From: Casuarina equisetifolia
Lineage: Eukaryota; Streptophyta; Magnoliopsida; Fagales; Casuarinaceae
NCBI GenBank assembly: GCA_028551475.1
Contig: CM052358.1
Location: 21,106,853 to 21,170,852 of the forward strand
DNA length: 64,000 bases
Direction of reading: 5' to 3'
Under the pieces are notes generated by a model, which made no database searches, was not told the origin of the DNA, and saw only the letters and a list, made by a program, of their open reading frames with translations. Both the position numbers and the translations under genes were made by a program. This document shows, in pieces, positions 57,316 to 64,000 of the stretch (its first letter is position 1; the number at the start of each line of letters is the position of its first letter).

Positions 57316-59290
57316 GTCAACGGTAAATTTCTTTCACTCCTTTGCAATTGGTGCAAAGCCAAACAGTGGGATAACCTTTGTATGTCTCGCTTACTTGTTA
57401 CCAATACAGCATTTTTGTTTGTCTCATAGTAAACTTTGGCTTACCAATAAATTTTTTATTCGAATATTTTTTAGTTTACAATAGAGTTCAGCAAATTTGG
57501 ATACATTGATTTGCGTGGCATACATTGTTAATTTGGGCTTTTTGTTCGTCAAATGTTTTTCAGTTTTGCTTTTCAATTATGAGCTTACTAAATTGAATCT
57601 TTCTCAATCTGGAAGTGAGTTGTACTAAAAGGCTTAAATTTTATGGCAATCTTCATAAAATTTTATTTGATGAGAATATTTATGAATAATTTAGTAAATG
57701 CTTCACTGAGAATTCAACCACTAGACCACAATTTATTCATGAAAAATTTTGATGTATAATTTATTCATCTTTAATAATTAATTTTGTTATAAATGTGCTA
57801 TGAAAGGTCAAATTAATTCCTACAATTCTTTTTGCTATTTTCATTTGGTAATTTTACTTGTACTAAAATCGGCTTCAATATTTTATAATTTATTAGATAT
57901 TTCGTTGTTCAATAAAAATACATGCATGTATATGTGCACTAATTATAACAACAATATTATGTTGATCAAGTCTTAAGTTTTTAATATTGATATAAAGAAA
58001 ACTTTATCTTCTGATATTATTTTTCTAATTCTTTATAACATTTGTATGTCATTTCTTTTTTTATGTTATTTTATGATAGCGTTTCAACTATAGACTTTTA
58101 GAGCCACGATTATGTGTAATGAAACAAAATGCTTCTATGTGCATAAAATAACATCTCGAAAAAGTCAAATAAACTGATGTATTGTACCGTGTGGATTAGA
58201 ATCTCTAAACCATCGAGCTCTATCGACTCTGCCTTTTGAATTGTAACATAAATGACTGTTTTTTATGTGACTAGAGAACCAAGAGCTCTGCTTTTCACAT
58301 AGCAACTTCGCGATACCAGACGATGGAGTGGTCCCGAAAACCTGGAGCTCCTTCTATGATGCTTTACAGTAAGTTTTGAAATGAGTATAGATAAGTGATT
58401 AAAATTTGATTTAAAAATTATCCTTTCATTCTTTGGGAGAAACTAAACTCTTATATCACTTGATTATCTTCAGATTCAATGCCATGGACTTTACAATATT
58501 AAGATATATTTGGCAATTAGCTCCAAAAAAGCTATGTGATATTTGGTTTGCAATAAAAGGATGGGATGAAGGATGGAGATGATGATGATGGCAAGATGAA
58601 ATAGAAGAAATGGTAATTTCCATCCTCCATATTTTTTCGTAATTTGTGAAATTTTAGTAATTTTTCCTGCATTTATGATGTTATGAGAATAACATTGGAT
58701 CCAACAATGACATGCGTTGCATGCTAGCATAAATTAAAAATTACTATATAAGAACTAGTGGGTTTACATGTCCATTATCTACTAGCTTAGTTGTTAATAA
58801 GGGCTCCACCAAATGGCTTTGGTTTGAGGCACCCCACACCTGCCTTCCCCCAAATACCTATCCAAAAAACTAGCAGGTTTACATACACCTTCAGTTACTA
58901 ATATTTTTCACTTGGTTTTAAGTTGGTATGAAATTATGTACTACAATGTTGTGGAATGGAACAAGGTTATATGAGATTTTTGATACTTGTGTATTATGAT
59001 GTAATATTAATGCATTAAATGGTGCCAAATTACTAATATTGGAACCAATTTTTGTGTGGCAAAATAAAGACAAGTACATCATGTTTTGTTGATAAATATT
59101 GGCAAATGTTTAATTTAAGTAAAATTTGTTATGAAAAATTTCGCTTTATTTTGCCTTTGAGATACATTGTCTATCCTTTTTAATTATTGATGGTTTCTAG
59201 AAGTAATGTTTTCTTGGGTTCTTTTTAGGTATGGTAGCACCAATGAGTAGAAGATCCTTACAGACCTTTTTTTGACTATTTTCCATTGAG
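57316..59290. repeat. Post-TNL downstream module, copy 3
   Basis: Aligns with 41820-44500 and 22140-24440, with deletions: the block after 58350 joins directly to sequence corresponding to 43560. No gene is supported. Confidence 0.7.
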
Positions 59291-60223
59291 AGCAGTGAAT
59301 TGTATTTTTTTCGATATGCTGTGTTAATTTTTTTTTTAGTGTATGTCGCTATTTGCTTGATGTTAAAAATGCTTATTGTAGGGAATGCTGTCTTACATAT
59401 CAGCCACCAGCATCTCTCCTTCGATACATAAACATGAAGAAGATTGAGAAACATTGTAAGCAACCATTTATATTTAGTTGATTCCAAAGTCTACGTTGAG
59501 TCCTTGTTGAGTCCTTTTTGAGTTAGAATTGTACAGGTAATAAATAATTTCTTTCAAAATGGATCATCTAAAATGCATTGGTTACTTGATCACTTTTCTT
59601 TAAAAGAGTATTCATTATTTTGCATGAAATTATATATTTAATTATTTTGTATTAGAACATCTTCCTACTTAAAACTTGTACTATCTATTAATTTTTTACT
59701 TTTCCATTCTTGTTGAGCTATATTTAAGACTCTCTTTTAGTTTTTCAACATCTAATTTTTTTATGTTTTCAGATTCTTTTTTCAATAAGACATTACTTTT
59801 AAATATTAGTCTTTCCTTCTTTTTATAAATATGTTGTCTACATGGTGGATTGTCTCTTGCTTATGAAACCCCTGAAAACATCTATAATTCTGCTCATGTT
59901 CAAGTTCTTCATGAGGATCCATGTGTGATCTTTGATCATTTGATGCAGATGATTGCTATGGTTGAGTGTCTCACCCAAGATGTTGGAACACCTTAGTCTT
60001 TTTCTTCCTTTCTTGATAACTCACATGGACACCACTTTACATTATGCATAGATAATAGTATTTATGTTGAGGGGCCTTTACACATACAAAGTTTTTACCA
60101 AGAGTTGAAAACTGTTTGGGTGCAGATTGAACCTGATCCAGGGAGGAGAAAACCTTCTATTAGCCGTAGAACACCTGATTGTATCCTATGACGCACCTCA
60201 AGTAGTTGTTGAACTGGTTACTA
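59291..60223. other. Unassigned spacer
   Basis: AT-rich to 59840, then a less AT-rich stretch (59860-60220) with partly open frames (for example 59866-59996, and 60127 onward reading NLIQGGENLLLAVEHL). I recognise no product. It may be a decayed gene or retroelement fragment. Confidence 0.3.
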
Positions 60224-60238
60224 CTATAGCGTGCTTTT

Positions 60239-60355
60239 TTAAAAATTTCTTTTTTAATTTTTTATTACAAACGCACGCACTCAGGGAGGGGAGACGGGAG
60301 ATGGCCAGTCAAGGTTTGGCTCAAAGAATGCCATTGAGCCAGGCCCCCGCCCCTC
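60239..60355 (-). mobile_element. SINE-like insertion with 15-bp target duplication
   Basis: The perfect 15-bp direct repeat CTATAGCGTGCTTTT flanks it (60224-60238 and 60356-60370). On the minus strand it starts GC-rich (GAGGGGCGGGGGCC), has an A-box-like TGGCTCAATGGCA, and ends in a long A-rich tail next to the left repeat. Target duplications of this length and an A-rich tail are signs of LINE-mediated insertion. I do not see a clear B box, so the copy may be truncated or a different short retroposed RNA. Confidence 0.75.
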
Positions 60356-60370
60356 CTATAGCGTGCTTTT

Positions 60371-61758
60371 AGGTTCTTGTTGAGGAGTTCCACTGTGACT
60401 GAATGATGAGAAACATGTAAATGTGCAGGTGGAGTTTGTGATGATTACATATTTGATTACCTTAAGTACTTGAGCTCAAGAAGCGCTGTTCATGACTTTT
60501 TGTACCTTATGTCGGGGTTGCAGTGAACGGTATGCAACTTTTTGCTTTTCAGCATTCATTTTTATTTTCCTTTTTGTCCCTAATTATTTTACAAGGATTA
60601 TGGGCTTTGGTTAAGGTCTTGAATAGAGACGATGAGTAGATATTTCTTTTAATGGGTGCTTTTATACTTTTTTTTTTTTACCTACATTAGATTTTTTTTT
60701 ATTTAGTCGCTTTTTTTCCTACAGTTTGACTAGTTATATTTGGACTTTTCAAGAGTAAGAATTTTCAATTTTTCTAATTTTCTTCTTTCATTTTTGAGTA
60801 CCGGGTTTGTGGTTTGACGATAAAATTTGAAAAGAAATTCAGTTTGAGATGTATTGAGACGTAGGAGTTAACCAATGTAGATTGATCTCCCTTTTCCCTC
60901 CTAAAAGGTAGAGGCAGAAACCCTCCTTTTGCTCAATAGTTTTCTCCATATGAATGTATTAATCAATGTTTCCTTTCTATAGCTGATGCCAATAGGAATG
61001 TGGTGATAAGAAATTGTCAAATTGACAAGAGTGTCTTAAATTTTCCTTTTTTCAAAGAAGGGGATAAAGGTGCTATAACAATCAAATGAAGAGGTCATTA
61101 TTGCTGATTGTTGCAGGTAAATAATATTTCAGAAAAGAGATGATATTTGAGATACAATGCGTTGTTTCAAAAGGAAGGTTATCGCATGCTCCCAGAGGCG
61201 GGTGGAGATCGTGAATTAGATGCTAGAATTATTCATGTAATGTCTGTTCTGTCCCTGTCTTGCGCGGGTTGTCATAGAACTAAGTAGTTGTATTAAGGCC
61301 GCGAAGGTGCTAAATGTTAGAACTGGCCCAAGGGCTTGTGTGGGATTTCTCACAACAGTAAGGGCGAGTCTGTCTTCTGCGTAGGCATCGGCATCAATGG
61401 GGAAATCGCAATGTTAATGGGGGGAAATTTGACTGATAGGAGTAGCTTTGTCAAACCCAGAAATGTGTGAACGAAGATGCTGTTTCCCTCAAGATGTAGA
61501 TGTGTCATTTTCATTCTGATGCGAGTTTTGTGTGAGTCAGTGAGTGATTTTTACCTGTTTAGAATTGCTAGAAAGACATTGATCGGGGTATTTACCGACC
61601 ACTCCACCCAAGTACAAGGACCCCAGATTCTGACTGTGACAAAGTTCAACGAGAAGGTTCTGATCATTATCTATACATCGTGAACGTTTAAATAGACAAA
61701 TCTTTTGTGACTTATGAACAATGTTAAGATTGCTTGATTTGATGAGCACGATGACCAC
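60371..61758. other. Unassigned spacer, partly of higher GC
   Basis: 60560-61140 resembles the lead-in at 2250-2830 and 62270-62880 (GATGAGTAGATATTTC, CAAGAGTAAGAATTTTCA, ATGCCAATAGGAATGTGGTGATAA), so it is a third, more diverged copy of that segment. 61190-61700 is less AT-rich and matches nothing else here; I could not assign its short open frames. Confidence 0.5.
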
Positions 61759-62240
61759 TAATTTGCAATAGATATAATGGATTTTGGAATTACAAAGTCT
61801 TTTGTACATTGATATTATACAGTCACATAAAATAGCATTAGTACGGTAAAAACCAAGCTCTGCAACAAAGAAAGAAAAGGAGTATGCTCACTTCTAGCCG
61901 TAAAAACTGCTTGGGTATAGTTTGAGCTTGCTCCAAGGAGGGGAGAGTCTGATGTTAGCAGAGAATGCCAGATCACTTCCTATGATCCATTATATCTATT
62001 GCAAATTATATCTAATTTGCAATAGATATAATGGATTTTGGAATTACAAAGTCTTTTGTACATTGATATTATACAGTCACATAAAATAGCATTAGTACGG
62101 TAAAAACCAAGCTCTGCAACAAAGAAAGAAAAGGAGTATGCTCACTTCTAGCCGTAAAAACTGCTTGGGTATAGTTTGAGCTTGCTCCAAGGAGGGGAGA
62201 GTCTGATGTTAGCAGAGAATGCCAGATCACTTCCTATGAT
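61759..62240. repeat. Identical tandem duplication, 254-bp period
   Basis: 61759-61988 and 62013-62242 are identical by eye over about 230 bp (from TAATTTGCAATAGATATAAT to CACTTCCTATGATCC). They are joined by a short inverted stretch. The homologous left-hand segment at about 2024-2220 is single copy. Confidence 0.92.
61987..62034. repeat. Perfect palindrome at the duplication junction (22-bp arms, 4-nt loop)
   Basis: Left arm 61987-62008, loop TATC 62009-62012, right arm 62013-62034. The right arm is the first 22 bp of the second copy; the left arm is its exact reverse complement, overlapping the end of the first copy by 2 bases. Confidence 0.95.
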
Positions 62241-62964
62241 CCAACCCACGTAGTTGTAGTTACGTAGAGAGATGATGAGCAAACATTTCTTATAATAAGT
62301 GTTTTTATAGTTTCATTTTTATTTTATTTTTTTGTCCATCTTCTGTAGGTACTTTCCTTGTAAATTTTGAGTACTTATTTATGAACATTTCAAGAGTAGA
62401 AATTTTCAGTTATTCTGTTTTTCTTCTTTTATTTTTGATTGCTAGGTTTGCTATTTGAAGTTAAATAAAAGTCCCCTGCAGCTTAGTAGGACATAAAAGG
62501 ACTCTCAACTAGGAGGTTGGAGGGTTTGCAACACTTGCTTTGCCCTATATATATATATATATACACACACTAAATAAAAGAATTAATTCAATGAAAGTGG
62601 ATTGAGATTTAGGAATTAATCATTATAGATTAATCCCCCCAACCCTGGCTCCCTTTTTTTGTTTTTTTTGTTACATAAAAGTAGGTCTAGGAATTAATCA
62701 CCCACATTTATGTAAGTAGTTTTCTCCACGTGAATATGTTGATCAATGTTCCACTTCCATGAGTGATGGCAATAAGAATATGGTGATAAAATATTGTTAA
62801 ATACTCAATTACATAGGCAAGAAAATGTATTAAAATTCCCTTTCTTCAAACACGAGGATAAAGGTGGTGCCCTAACAGGTAAGTGCGAAATTTGTCATCA
62901 CTGTAGATTAAAGCACGAGCAACCACTTAAAGCTGGTTTAAATCATTCAATTAATGGTTTTTCA
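62241..62964. repeat. Duplicated TNL-flanking segment, right copy
   Basis: Matches 2220-2884. It differs by small indels and by a TA/CA microsatellite (62546-62570) with about 60 bp around it that the left copy lacks. No gene is seen. Confidence 0.8.
62546..62570. repeat. TA/CA microsatellite
   Basis: (TA)n followed by (CA)n; the left-hand copy near 2516 has only a short TATATATA. Confidence 0.85.
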
Positions 62965-64000
62965 AAACGTAGGTAAACTGATGAACTGGCACGAGCTTGA
63001 TGCAAATTCATCACATTTGAATCTATCATATGGAGACTTATCAAGTGATATTAGGTGTTTATCCTCACTTACAAATTTAAATATCTTATGAAATAAATTT
63101 ACAAGAATACCTGAATGCATTTGTCAACTTTCCAATCTTAATACACTTGAAGTTTGTAGGTCCTTCAGTCACTGTCATGCCTCTGTTGTCAAGTTCAAGC
63201 TCTCTATCATACCCTTTAAAGTTTCTTTGATTTTTCGAGACTGTAATTCATTAGATGTAGCAATCCCTAATGATCTTGGTTATTTATTATTAGCTAGATC
63301 TTCAAGTTTAAATGGAAACAAATTTACAACATTACCAGAAAGCTTCTGTCAAATCCCCAATCTTGCGACACTCTTTTTGGATGGTTGCAAATGGCTTCAA
63401 GGTTTGCCAAAACTTCCATTAAGTTTGAAGTGGCTAACCGCATATAATTGTCCATCACTGAAGATTCTTAACTGCCAAGCGGACTTGGTGCCTTCATCCT
63501 CATTGCGAATTGCCTGTTGTGATGTTTTCTGTGGCCACCAATAATAGTTGTGATGTCACACATTACAAGATTTTGCAAATGCTTTCAATATCTCCTCAAG
63601 TAAATCACCTGCTCCCATTTAACACGTGTTGTTATTATAAACAGAAATTGCTATTTTGTAATTACACAGTTGTATTGTAATTAACATCTTTCACTCTTTT
63701 GTTTTACTTTTCTTATTGACAAGGGAAAGGATTATAGAGTAAAGAGAAGATATGCGTTGTCATGGGAGCCTACACTAGGATCTGAAATCCCAGGGTGGTT
63801 CAACACGGGAAGCACCAATTTCTTTGGAGCAGTTCATAACCACATAGACATAGATTTTGAGGACTGGAAAGGATGTGCGTTGTTTATTGTTTTGAAGTTC
63901 ATGGCCATGGGAATTCCAATTCTAGAGTATTTAGAGGTAGAAATCCTACGTTTCCTAATTTTGTTTGTCGAGTGCAAGCTAATGGTATTTGTCTAAAAGA
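62965..64000 (+). pseudogene. TNL pseudogene (LRR and C-JID), runs off the window
   Basis: Paralogue of 2885-4225, co-linear over its whole visible length. LRR exon to about 63600: it has CLSSLTNLNI followed by a stop, then GNKFTTLPESFCQIPNLATL, LPKLPLSLKWL and a frameshift at about 63510-63540 that replaces the Trp-Phe-Ser-Val-Ala end seen in the left copy. The C-JID exon starts near 63722 (LGSEIPGWFN) and loses 2 nt near 63890 (GTTTTGAAG where the left copy has GTTTATGAAG). The left copy's 1-nt loss near 3897 is not present here. TIR and NB-ARC would have to lie upstream and do not. Confidence 0.88.

Noticed and set aside
61987-62034. Terminator or transposon end, suggested by the strong hairpin
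   Set aside because: The arm is exactly the beginning of the tandem copy, there is no T-tract, and no target duplication or second end is present. A template-switch origin explains it better.

Overview
The window looks like nuclear DNA of a dicot plant. It is AT-rich, its genes carry introns with GT-AG borders, and it is built around TIR-NBS-LRR (TNL) disease-resistance genes that end in the post-LRR C-JID domain. TNLs of this architecture are characteristic of dicots and absent from grasses. The retroelements (copia, Athila-like Ty3/gypsy, solo LTRs, a SINE-like insertion) are plant types. I cannot name the species.

Layout: 1-2023 is the end of an LTR element on the minus strand. 2024-8780 holds two decayed TNL copies (2885-4225, LRR plus C-JID only; 5263-8780, most of the gene in broken form) and an inverted TNL 5' fragment at about 5815-6018. 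9668-21184 is a complete but decayed copia element with a 5-bp target duplication. An Athila-like element with Gag only (13777-19938, 1317-bp LTRs, its own 5-bp target duplication) is nested in its reverse transcriptase. 21190-37400 is mostly non-coding: duplicated spacer modules, an LRR remnant, an orphan TNL 5' end near 30.7 kb, and a solo LTR (31853-33149).

37437-41564 is the only intact protein-coding gene I can support: a five-exon TNL predicted at 1229 residues, with all TIR, NB-ARC and MHD signature motifs present, an LRR region and a C-JID. 41565-51396 is again duplicated spacer, with a small LRR remnant and a 394-bp solo LTR. 51397-55809 is a second near-full-length TNL. It is inactivated by frameshifts, an internal NB-ARC deletion, stop codons and a chimeric exon 3, and its TIR 3' end carries a threefold tandem module. 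56051-57315 is another solo LTR of the Athila-like family. 60239-60355 is a SINE-like insertion. 61759-62240 is an identical tandem duplication with a 22-bp-arm palindrome at its junction. The window ends inside another TNL pseudogene (62965-64000) that is a paralogue of the one at 2885-4225, with each copy broken by different lesions.

The picture is a birth-and-death resistance cluster. One gene appears competent to act as an intracellular NAD-cleaving immune receptor. It is surrounded by decayed siblings, repeated promoter and spacer modules that can drive unequal exchange, and nested retroelements that date and mark the rearrangements. I found no wholly new gene system. The most unusual items are the TIR module triplication, the palindromic duplication junction, the chimeric exon, the recurrent spacer motif and a basic-aromatic C-terminal tail after the C-JID.
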